Part shown: in pieces, positions 21,545-31,900 of the stretch
Numbering within the stretch: the stretch's first letter is position 1
Layout of the letters: each line of letters starts with the position of its first letter
DNA from: Beroe ovata
Taxonomy: Eukaryota; Ctenophora; Nuda; Beroida; Beroidae
Length of the DNA stretch: 36,162 nt
Reading direction: 5' to 3'
NCBI GenBank assembly: GCA_946803715.1
Contig: CAMPET010000017.1
Coordinates: forward strand, 37,240 to 73,401
Made by a program: the position numbers and the translations under genes
The notes under the pieces: generated by a model
What the model was told of the DNA's origin: nothing
Database searches by the model: none
The model's input: the letters and a program-made list of their open reading frames with translations, nothing else

Positions 21545-24500
21545 ATGGGAAGTGTATCATCCAGTTTTCGATCCAAAGAAACGTCTATTTGCTTGGATGA
21601 AGATGTTTTTGGAAAGATACACAACCAATCACCCAATACAGCTGTTCCAATCGAAATTAAACCCAAGAGGAGATTAAATGGGGGCCAGAAGCGTGTTTCA
21701 CTTCGAGGTGATTCGGTTCATAATCGTTCTTCATCTTTTTTCTCGAATTTGAGTTCTAACAAGAACAATGGTAGTCTTGTTTCTTATGTATCTGTCAACA
21801 AATCGGAGTACAAGCGACAGAACGAAAAGCTTAAATATGAACTTTATGATGTGAAGAATAAGCTGAGTTACCAAATTCAGAACTTGTTAACATCAAACGT
21901 TACTCTGAAGAATCAAAACTCAAAGTTAAAAAGTGAAATTGATCAAATTAAGTTTTCCAAAGACAAAATCCACGAAGAACTATTGTGTGCTTTGGATAAC
22001 CAGCTTGCAATGAAAGAAAATATGCAGTTCTACCAGCAAAAAGTGAGTGAACTCCAGAACGTTATCACTATTCAAGGAACAGACGGTTCCCATTCGAAGT
22101 CTGTCCCGAATCTTGAACTTTTCGCCAGAGTTCTGAATAATCAAATAGTGACAACCTTCATCGAGTTTATGATCATGTCACAAAAATTATCAGTATTCAA
22201 ACTTTCCAGCTATCAAGATGTTATCATAAACAAGAAACGGATCATTCTTTTCCTTTGCAAAAGTTTAGATGGCGAAATTACTTCAAGAGTGATTGATGAA
22301 CTACTTTCTCTATTTGCTGCTCTTATTTCAAACTTTTCGATGACTGAGGTTATCCTAATTACAAGCTCGATGGATGAGGTACGGAATAAGTCATCTCAAA
22401 GTGACTCTTTAGTTGTTTTAGATGATCACGACTGCTCTTGCTCAACGGGAATAGAATTTGTCACAGGAAGAGCAGTACACATCATAAGGTATTCAGCAAT
22501 GAAAAGACAGTGTTCGCCTATGGAGGAAATAAGCAAAATGGTCACCATCTACAACATTTCTGAAATGGCACTGAGCGCAGGTCTTCAGTTGTTCGTGATG
22601 AATTTATGGCAATGCGATGTTCATAGTTTCTCACCATTGGTTTTCGACTATGCATTCTACTTTATGCAATGCAAGAATGCTTTATTAATCCAGAAGCTGA
22701 GCAGGATTGATGTTCCAAATGAGGTGTGTCACGATTTCATGCATCATCTCGATAGCATGAGGAAAAGTTTGTACGTCTCATGTTCGAATTTTGAAGCATT
22801 GATGTTTGTTTCCCATCTGCAAAAGATATGTGATGGGGAGTTACTTATAGCGATACAAATTGGTGCTCAGGATTCCTACAATGATTTACTGCAAAAGATT
22901 TTAGCTTCAATATTCTATCAATTGAAAGTGGAGTCTAAATATTTCACACATTTGAACGACGCTTTGCTCGACATTATCGATTATCTTTCACTCTTCTTCA
23001 AAGTTACCATTGCTATTGTGATTGATTCCAATACTCTTAATTCGTGTGTTGAAAACTTCCTGATATCGCAAAAGAAATCTCAATCAGTGTGTATAATTTT
23101 TGGGCCATCGTTTCTCGTGAAGGTTATACAAATGTGTGATACAATGTACCTGTCCAAAAGTCATGTCCCTGCTATGAAACAAAAGGTTAAGATGACAACA
23201 CTGAGATCAGCAATTCAGCAAATTGAAAAAGAACACAGTATAGAGCATTGTCTCTTGGCAGCGCAGTTTTTAACTGTCTTTCAGTCGGGATTGAGCGAAA
23301 GCTGTTTAAAGGATCTCCTAGGTATTAATCATTGCACTTTCTATCATGTCAAAACCATCATGGTGGACAATAAGATATTAACTGATGAAGCAGGTCTTAT
23401 CGAAATCAGGTCAAACTTCAATCCACTCGAGCTGAGCCAACTGCCGAAGAAAGTCACAAGTTGTTGCTTGCAGCACTTCGTTTCCTGCAAAAACTATCAT
23501 CTGCACCTCAATGATGTGTCTACCTTATTTCAATTCTACCCCAATTTAGACACTAAGAATGCAGTTGCGAAAAATCCTGAAGCTCTTGCATATCATGTTT
23601 ACAATCAGAAATATTCTTTTAGATTGATCCATGAGATGAACAGATATTCCAGGCTTGATGGAAAAAGCCTCATGGACGATCTTCATTCATTCTATCGTAC
23701 TAATTATTCGAGTCATGAGCAAGTTTTGATATTCAGAATTCTAGCTCAGTTGTTCTACTCAGAAAAGTACTATTACCTGAGCCGTTATTTTCTGAAACTG
23801 GCTCACGATCTTGAGTTCTATTTCGGATTTGAACCTTGTTTCTCCAGTCTTGCTTTGCATGCAAAGTTGATCACTGAAAGATTTAGATTAAGTAATACTG
23901 AGATGATGCTGTATGATTCATGCTGTTTCGCCATCCAGAATAAATTGCTCGATGAGGCGATAAAGATACTACTGCTTCATGCAGGCATTCTGAAGGGAAT
24001 CGAACAAAGTCCCAGGTCCAGAAAGTGCTTAGATAACGCTGCCAATGTCTTTCACTATCACACTGAACTGATGGAAATTGAAAATATCTTTGGTTACTGT
24101 TCACTATTGAGCGTCATGAATAGATCTGTTATGATTGATTCTGTATTGCAAGGATTGATGTCAAAATTGGGCAAAAGTAACTCCTCTGAAGTGATTTGTA
24201 TGGTATTGACATCATATGCCTCTTATCATATTTCCAACCAGAAATATATTTGTGCTTTATCTCTTTTAGAATACGCTATGAATGCATTCAAAAATCAGTC
24301 TGGTGTCTGTAAAAAGAAGTGTTGCCGACTGTTAGCTGTTGTTTATATGAAATTAGGTAAGTACTGTGAAGCAATCGATTTATATAAAGTTCTCTTGGGG
24401 AACGCGATTGCATTCCAAAATTTAACTGATGCACATGTTTTTGAGGATGTTTACAACTATGTTGTTGCTCTGATTAAGATAAATTATTTCGGATCTGCTT

Positions 24501-24661
24501 ACGATATCATGAAGTTAGTATGCGAACATTACCCAGGTCATTCGATCAACAGTTCACATCATTTGAGAATAAATAATCTGCTAAAGTATCTCAGAAGCGT
24601 CATTTCAAAATGTAAGCCAAGTAGTGGTCACTACAGAGCTAATGTTTTCTTGCCAACTTAA
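21545..24661 (+). CDS. NPHP3-like: Divergent nephrocystin-3-like protein (coiled coil, degenerate NTPase, TPR-like), single exon
   Basis: An intronless 1038-aa frame. I match it to nephrocystin-3 by order of features. The N-terminus MGSVSSSF fits N-myristoylation (Gly2, Ser6), like the MGTASS start of vertebrate NPHP3. PIEIKPKRRL (35-44) resembles the PVEVKPKARL segment. A coiled coil follows at about 85-175. A STAND-type NTPase-like region spans about 395-600, with a Walker B-like strand TIAIVIDS (488-495) and LSESCLKDLLG downstream. Helical TPR-like repeats run from about 740 to 1000 (for example AVVYMKLGKYCEAIDLY), and the C-terminus NVFLPT resembles the NVFL ending of NPHP3. Where the P-loop should be (about 409-417) the sequence reads YVSCSNFEA, without GxxGxGKS, so ATP binding is probably lost. 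It is shorter than human NPHP3 (about 1330 aa). NPHP3 acts at the inversin compartment of cilia. Homology is by eye from remembered family features, so moderate confidence. Confidence 0.68.
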   Translation: MGSVSSSFRSKETSICLDEDVFGKIHNQSPNTAVPIEIKPKRRLNGGQKRVSLRGDSVHNRSSSFFSNLSSNKNNGSLVSYVSVNKSEYKRQNEKLKYELYDVKNKLSYQIQNLLTSNVTLKNQNSKLKSEIDQIKFSKDKIHEELLCALDNQLAMKENMQFYQQKVSELQNVITIQGTDGSHSKSVPNLELFARVLNNQIVTTFIEFMIMSQKLSVFKLSSYQDVIINKKRIILFLCKSLDGEITSRVIDELLSLFAALISNFSMTEVILITSSMDEVRNKSSQSDSLVVLDDHDCSCSTGIEFVTGRAVHIIRYSAMKRQCSPMEEISKMVTIYNISEMALSAGLQLFVMNLWQCDVHSFSPLVFDYAFYFMQCKNALLIQKLSRIDVPNEVCHDFMHHLDSMRKSLYVSCSNFEALMFVSHLQKICDGELLIAIQIGAQDSYNDLLQKILASIFYQLKVESKYFTHLNDALLDIIDYLSLFFKVTIAIVIDSNTLNSCVENFLISQKKSQSVCIIFGPSFLVKVIQMCDTMYLSKSHVPAMKQKVKMTTLRSAIQQIEKEHSIEHCLLAAQFLTVFQSGLSESCLKDLLGINHCTFYHVKTIMVDNKILTDEAGLIEIRSNFNPLELSQLPKKVTSCCLQHFVSCKNYHLHLNDVSTLFQFYPNLDTKNAVAKNPEALAYHVYNQKYSFRLIHEMNRYSRLDGKSLMDDLHSFYRTNYSSHEQVLIFRILAQLFYSEKYYYLSRYFLKLAHDLEFYFGFEPCFSSLALHAKLITERFRLSNTEMMLYDSCCFAIQNKLLDEAIKILLLHAGILKGIEQSPRSRKCLDNAANVFHYHTELMEIENIFGYCSLLSVMNRSVMIDSVLQGLMSKLGKSNSSEVICMVLTSYASYHISNQKYICALSLLEYAMNAFKNQSGVCKKKCCRLLAVVYMKLGKYCEAIDLYKVLLGNAIAFQNLTDAHVFEDVYNYVVALIKINYFGSAYDIMKLVCEHYPGHSINSSHHLRINNLLKYLRSVISKCKPSSGHYRANVFLPT

Positions 24662-25242
24662 TAATCCTTCAAACATTTCAAATTTTAATTAATTTATTTT
24701 TTGTTTTTGTAAATTTTTCATTATATCACAATTAAGATTTTTTTCTTTTATTTCAACGTTTTTATACTTATACAGCGTTTTGAATCATATTTATCCGAAA
24801 TCTTTGATGCTAAAAGCTGATGTGATGATAAATGGAGGGTGGCCCTGGAGAGGAATATCTCCCAGTGACCATTGTTTCATGATAAATTTGTAATTGCGTT
24901 TTTGTACACGTATATAAAAGAGTCTTGTTAATATAGATGTAAATACTTGAACATGTAGCTTACTTGCCTTATAGAACTTATTTCACAGTTAAACAGAGAT
25001 ATTTGTTATTTAAGATTTATACCATGATGTATTTCCATTTTCTTATATCCTCTTGTATGTTGGTTTCGCTGCTTGAGCATTTATCTTCTAATATCGATAA
25101 ACAAGGTCTGATGAAACCACAGTCAATTTTCCTTATAAGGGCTTACAAGTAATACCGTCAGTAAAGGTTTAAAATTTATGATTCTTTCAGTATCTGAATA
25201 ATAATTGTATCATCAGAATGTCGTGACCGTTGACTTATAAAG
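24662..25242. other. Spacer before the coiled-coil gene
   Basis: T-rich 3' flank (24680-24760), then AT-rich sequence with an unconvincing 62-codon open frame at 24964. Nothing recognised. Confidence 0.5.
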
Positions 25243-26245
25243 ATGTCATCAAAGAAGGTTATTCCTAAGACAAGTGAGGTGCAAGCCCCACAACAAAGAA
25301 TCAAGGAACTGGAAAAGGAGAACACTCTTCTCAAAAACAGGTACAGCATTGATTCTCTTCGTAGACAAGCATGAATATTTTGAAGGCACTAGTCACAATC
25401 ATGCGTATCATTAAATTAGGCTTGAAGAATTACGAAAAGCTAAACTACAAACTATCATCAAGAAAGAGGGACGCACAATTCCCAAGGGGCCAAATTTAGG
25501 CCGGAAGACAAGCAACCATTCTTCTGATGAAAGCCCCTCCCCCGAGACTAATGTGGTTTTTCAAAGTGGTGAGTGCCACTGCCCACTTCTAGTATTACAT
25601 TTCAACATTTTTAAACGATAGGTATCTAACACAGTAACTTCACTTTTAACAATGACGTACGACTCCGCAGATCCAAAATTGGAAGAGGATTTGAAGAAAT
25701 ATAAATCTAGAGTCAAAGACCTAGAAAAGGAGCTTAGTGAAATCAAGGAAGCCCACCAATCTGAACTAGCCACTGCACAGTCAGAAATGTTGAGTGATAT
25801 GAAAGCTTTACGTGATGCCCACATGGCAGAAATCGCAAAACTCTCCGGTGATTACAACAGAGACTTGGACAGCAAAATGGCACAGTTAAAGAAGTTCAGA
25901 GAAGGTTTTCTATCCGATAGTTCGTCTAACAACGACCATGACAAGCAAACAATCGAGAAACTACAGCAAGAGAATAAAGAACTTACTGACGAGACAAGGT
26001 TACAGGCATCCCAGATATCGAAATTAGAAGCCAGAGTAAGGGACTCTCTTACGGAATTGTCTGAAAAAGAGGCAGCATGGTGTGAGCTTGAGGAAAAGCT
26101 GAAAATACAGATTCAGAAAAGTTGGGGTGAAAAATATCAGGCATGGATGGTTGCAACCGAAAAGAAGATTGATGAACTGAGGAAAACAAACGAATTCTTA
26201 AAAAGTGCCCTGGAAAGGCAGAACCCTTCAGGGTTAGACAGTTAA
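25243..26245 (+). CDS. Coiled-coil protein of unknown function, 3 exons
   Basis: Exons 25243-25340, 25420-25568 and 25671-26245 join in phase (2, then 1) to 273 aa plus stop. The start MSSKKVIPKT is chosen because it is the first Met in frame with the donor at 25341. Residues about 17-45 form a short helix with heptads (RIKELEKENTLLKNRLEEL). A basic and Ser/Pro-rich linker (about 50-80) follows, then a long coiled coil from about 85 to 265, broken near 155 by SDSSSNNDHD. No enzymatic motif, signal peptide or membrane segment is present. The composition (Lys/Glu/Leu/Gln-rich) suggests a structural or centrosomal/cytoskeletal adaptor, but I do not recognise the family and assign no function. 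Confidence 0.82.
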
Positions 26246-26855
26246 GCTGTTAGAAAAGCCGGCACTCATTATAAATAGTGCTTACGAAAGAAAATACGTG
26301 TTACTGTTCAGTGTTGACCCCGGACCCTCCATGTGTTCGATAGGCAGAGAGAACTAACCCTCATCGTATTTATTGGAACTTTGTAACCTGATTTGAGAAT
26401 GAATCTCATCCACCATTCTTGAAAGCTTGATGAGAACAGTGCATTGTTCGGAATCTCTCGACTTGACCTAATATGATTGACTCAGTGACTTGATTTGTCC
26501 CAAAGCTGAGCTCCCTATAGAACTGTTATGACTCAATAGTTACACAGTTGGTGTCGAGGATCAAATTCTGCTGGGTATTGATCAAATACTCTATTATACT
26601 CCAAATACTCCATTATAATATACTGCTACCCTGCACCATATATTGCCAGATCACGTCTGTCATTGGGACGTTATATAGCTCTACTTGGTATTGCCGTTCA
26701 CCGATACTAATTACCTGTCACGAGGGTATAAACTGGCAATATTGAAAGCTCCTAGCCTAGAAAGTATGGCATTTCAAAGTTTGCCACATCGTCGATGTAG
26801 CTGCACGACGATTTCTCATCTATAAACAAAATTTCTCTATGTAATCGATCATTTG

Positions 26856-27360
26856 TATACCTATAATATTATTTTTTATGGGTCTTATATCAATTTTCAG
26901 TGTTTTAAGTTTTCACGCTTTTACTTCAGATAATACTTCTTGTTAATATTTATGATCATTACTGGATAAGAATAAGTTATTTTTCAAAGATATGGTTTTG
27001 ATGAACATAATGTGTTAAATTGTTTAAGATATACTTATTGAGATACCTGTAAATACAACCGAATTTGCTTCTTCCTTACTGTCCAAGANCAAACAATTTC
27101 AATTGTTTTTGACTATAATATACCTATAATATTATTTTTCATAGGTCTTATATCAATTTTCAGTGTTTTAAGTTTTCACGCTTTTACTTCAGATAATACT
27201 TCTTTATCTTGTTAACGTTTTATGATCATTACTGGATAAGAATAAGTTATTTTTCAAAGATAAGGTTTTGATGAACATAATGTGTTGAATTGTTCAAGAT
27301 ATACTTATTGAGAACCCTGTAAATACAACCGAATTTGCTTCTTCCTTACTGTCCAAGAAC
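26856..27360. repeat. Direct duplication of about 240 bp
   Basis: Unit 1 (26856-27090) and unit 2 (27119-27360) begin tatacctataatatt and end ttactgtccaaga. They are nearly identical, with a few substitutions and a short insertion (tttatc) in unit 2. The 28-base spacer follows an ambiguous base at 27089, right at the end of unit 1. Confidence 0.93.
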
Positions 27361-27659
27361 CTGTGTCCATTAAACTTGTTATTGAAAGTTAGCTAACGCC
27401 TGGAGCTTTTAACTCTGGTGTATCGAAAACGTCATGGCACTGACCTGCAACTTTACCATTCAACAGGGCCATTTCAGATGGGTATTTTGAATGGAGGTAT
27501 ACCTGTATCGAACAAAGTATCATGAACACCTGTGTCATTCTAGTTCAATTATCAGCAATGAGAATTAAAGGCGATGAGATCCCCTGTGTAAACAGCTGCA
27601 ATAAGGGCAGTACTTATGAGGTAGTACCTATGCGAGAATAGATGAAATTTACTCACTTG

Positions 27660-27708
27660 GTGTGTGTGTGTGTGTGTGTGTGAGTGTGTGTGTGAGTGTG
27701 TGTGTGTG
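27660..27708. repeat. (GT)n microsatellite with GA interruptions
   Basis: A GT run with regular gtgtgtgagt interruptions. Its translation gives only a spurious Cys/Val frame. Confidence 0.92.
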
Positions 27709-28936
27709 CACTGTCTGATAATTGCATATTGTCTATATTTTTCATTATTCGAAGGCAGCTACCTTATTTTGTGGACACTGAACAATGGACATGTACTTGG
27801 TGATGCCTCGAAAACCTGTGTTTTAATACAAAAGGATACGTATTTCCCAACATTGCATATTATACTAGCATTGTGACACTGACATGAGCACTAACATTAG
27901 TGTTGTCCAGCTGTATCCCGACTTGTTTGTGTTGCTGTAGCAACATCCAATGACTTCATGTTGCTATGAAGACCCTCAGCTGTAAGCCAAACCGCCGACC
28001 AAACTTTCCACTTTCAAGTTCCCCACTGAGAATGTGCTGTGAGTGCTGCATTCTTTTCATCTCATGAGAATAATATCAGTTTATACAAAGGTGCTGTTGA
28101 CCAGCGAAGGTGTGACTCCCTTCTTCTATTGGCTGCTCATGGTCATGTGTGTTAGGTATTGCACCTTACCAGATGTATTTTATGCTAAATTAGTCATGAT
28201 ATGCACAACCATGATGCACGAGATATTTCCATGCGCTTAGGTATGCATGCTGTCAGTATATCATGTTGAATATTATATTTGGTATAGTCATGATATTGAA
28301 ACCCTGTTGTCTATCATGATTCAGGTTGGTCAATTAATTATCGGTTTGACCTCTTTAAGGAAAGTTCAGTTTCTCCTTACACTATGCACTGAAGGTAGGT
28401 AACCACACACCGACATGCACACATACATAGGTACACACAAAGAAGCAGGCAACAGCTTAGTACAATGCCTATAGGTAGGTACTGGAGTTACGGAATACAA
28501 ACACACACACTCTACAAGTGTGCATGTTATTTGATGCATGTGTTGGATAGAGATCAGACTAACTGGCGCCATGGCATAGACACTATCAATGAGTTTTGGA
28601 AAAATAAAGTTACGGAATGAAATGGGAGCTAACATGAGGCGTCGAGAAACGCAGGCGATGATTTAAGCCCTGTGTCAGTTTCACTCCATTATTGTGCCGT
28701 CGAAACATATACTACTAATAGGGGGATGGACCCACAGGGTCCATACAGCCACACTAGGGCACAGTGTGAGCTCTTCCCTAGCTGCGCGTGGCCGGGATGG
28801 GAAACAAGTCCCACATCTCCCGAGGGAGGTCGAAACATCAGAGACAGTGGCTACTGGCTGCTGTATTATGGTTACCAATCTATTGATCTGACCTCTTTTC
28901 CCAGCATAGGATGAAGTTCAGCGTGTGAAGATTGGT

Positions 28937-31900
28937 ATGCGATGCCCGACAGTGAGACCAGATAGGAAGAATGGACTGACATGGCCTACAAACATCCTTC
29001 AGGTGGCCATGACCTCCCCGTGATACATACAGATTACAGAGAGAGCGTTGTACGGGTTGTGATCACCCAATTAACTATCTTTAGTTCGGTGACCTTGACA
29101 ACCTGCCAACTTTCTCATTCTAACTCATATTCCACAGTTCTCTAACCACTCTCTCTGAACTCTGCAGGTCTTAGCATCAGGTGTATTGTTGGTGTTCACT
29201 CTAATTCACTTTGCACTGGTAGCACAGTACACCTATGGAGCTGTGTTCTACGTCATGGTGACAGTATCCTTTGAATGAGCTATGAGTTATGCGAAAAACA
29301 GTTCAGAATTCAGATGCTGATTGCATAATGTACATGAAGTAATGACATCTTTCATCCTTATGTGATAGACTTCACTCCTTACGAATTCTAATCTTTGTAA
29401 CACACACACGTATCACGTCACGTACGATTGAGCTTGGTTAGGAAATGAACTAACATTGCACAGATTATCATACCTCTGATACCTATTTTCGATTGCAGGA
29501 GAAATGTAAAATTGAATGTGAAAATATGTTCTTGGTGGGTGAATGATTGAATATGGGGCTGATCACGCCTCAAATGGGCTTTGTGTCGGATATTTTGATA
29601 GGTATGTAATGATAGCTATATCTATTCCAAGTTGCATCTATATCCTGAGTCATATGGGCATTGGGCGAATTGTAAGTCATCTGATGACTAAGTCATCACA
29701 TGAGTAAGGTACCTACCTAATGGTAGATTATAAGTTTAACTACGAGACTATTCTGAGAGTCATCATGTTAAATTACTATAAATGAACAGTAATGATGATC
29801 ACTGCATTATCGTATGCATTGTTATATTGCCAATTTGAAGATGCTAGCATGCCGACTATATAATGTATCACAAAGAGCAGTGATTTGTTAGCAAGCTCAC
29901 TGACATCGTTATTGTTAAGTAGCAAGTCGTACGTTGATATTGAGTGTTACATTTACACAGTACATAGGTACACACACATTACACACACACGTACATGCAT
30001 ACATATACACACACAGTACACACGCGCGCACACACACACGCACACACACACGCACACACANACACACGCACACACACACACACACATACACACATACACA
30101 TTACACACACACAAACACAGTGCACACATAGAACACACACACACGCGCGCTCATTGCTCGACAAACACAAAAAGACACAGAACTTTACAAGTTGCTTCTA
30201 TACCTCCTTCTTCCAATGCCTAAGAACAGCCAGAATTTCCAAACGTCAGCTGTTGTGTGTCACTCAGAATTTCCAAACGTCAGTTGTTGTGTGTCACTCA
30301 GAATTTCCAAACGTCAGTAATTGTGTGTCACCCAGAATTAAATTGTTTGGGAAGCGCAGTGGACAACCAAACATTGACGTGATTTTGAGCTGTCAGCAGC
30401 TGAAAACCGACGTTGCTGACGTCTAGATAAGGGCTAGGATAGTTAGCACAGTCAATAGTCAGCATATCCCCCCCCCTCCTGACCCCCACTCTCTGATGGT
30501 CTCATTAGTGGACCACCATCTGAGTTCTCTTACCTCAAACTAACGTGAGTGGTTGGAGGCTAAACTGGAAGATCGTTCAACTGACATAAGTTGTTTGAAC
30601 ACAGTCCCTATGATTGAACGTATAGTGGGGAAAACATTGGATTTGGAAGGAACGGTAGTGCAGTGTTGTTAATGATAAGTGTGATTAGGCTATCAACTTC
30701 TGTGACAGAGTGGTCTGTACAGAACCCCACAGTTTCGATTACTTGTTGAACATGCGGTACAGCAAGGATATCCATTAGCTGATAGGCACATAACCACTCT
30801 GTCATGCCCATAGTTAGTCCATATTCAACACTAGCTATAGTTTGATTGGAAATTTAGTACATTTTTAGACACATACTGTACCATGTTATCCGACTTAACT
30901 CCTGTTGAAAGATATCTAGTGTGACGTGCTGCTTCACTGTTGTATCCAAGATAGTCTGTACTCTGAGCGATCCATCAGATCCAAACATTGTTGGAGACCA
31001 CAAATCCACATACGGTATGTAACTTCATTCCCCTATAATTTTATTGAAATTGCATATTTAGACCTTCGTAATTGAACTCAATTCAACCAGCGAACATTCC
31101 ATTTGATAGCAAGCATCTGGACTTCGTTTACAGTTTACAGCCCCGTCAACTGAACGTATGTTTTCTCTGAGACGCGCGCATTGCGGCACACTCTTCATAT
31201 CCCCAATTCACAACAGGTCTGGAGAAGCCAGATTTCGATAGAGAGAAGCAGGGTCACGTCATTACAGCTGATAACTTCTGTCAGATATGCACAACGACAG
31301 TGTAAGTGTTGAATTAACACTGTTATGTTGTTACATTATTATTAAACCACAAATCTATGATTCTACGAGGTGGTAGACGGTAGTATTTGCTGAAGTCGCG
31401 GATCCAATCAGGAAATTGATTCATCCGTGTGAATTCTACAAATTACAATTTTCCCATTCTCGGACGTCACGGTTCCTTGGATTGTCGTCAGTATACTTCA
31501 CAGCCCCAGTATTTTGGGTCTCTATATTTCGATCACGAAATAGTCAAGATTATTGACGTGGTAGAATCACATGATCAAAATATATTAATTTTTGACGAGA
31601 CCCCCGTTATGTGCGGGTAATTAGCTTGTCATTTCTGGGACATATTAGGGATTCGAAGTGTTGCGGTATGATTTCTGGTGAAAATCACTGCTATATATCT
31701 ATTCAAAGATAATTCTAAAGCGGTAAAACTATTCTTCATACCCATTCAAAACTTACTGCAAAATTTTGAAACATCCTTCATTTTTCGTGGTATATATTAT
31801 GGTTCATGGCATGCCTCATAGATCAGTATTTGCAGTGTGTAGTGTATATTACTGTGTACAAGTGTACTGTGTACAAGTTACTGTGTGTGCGTGGTGTAAG

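Larger units (their letters stand above)
26246..28936. other. Intergenic region between the coiled-coil gene and the DHHC gene
   Basis: No supported exon apart from possible upstream sequence of the DHHC gene close to 28910. Contents are a 240-bp direct duplication (26856-27360), a GT microsatellite (27660-27708) and CA-rich short runs near 28400-28510. Open frames near 28672-28914 overlap in three frames and carry no recognisable motif. Confidence 0.55.

Noticed and set aside
28672-28914. Candidate upstream exon of the DHHC gene
   Set aside because: Three overlapping frames are open but none has a recognisable motif; only a possible extension from 28910 stays plausible.
30231-30339. Possible CRISPR array
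   Set aside because: Copies are head-to-tail with no unique spacers, inside a eukaryotic intron; it is a simple tandem repeat.
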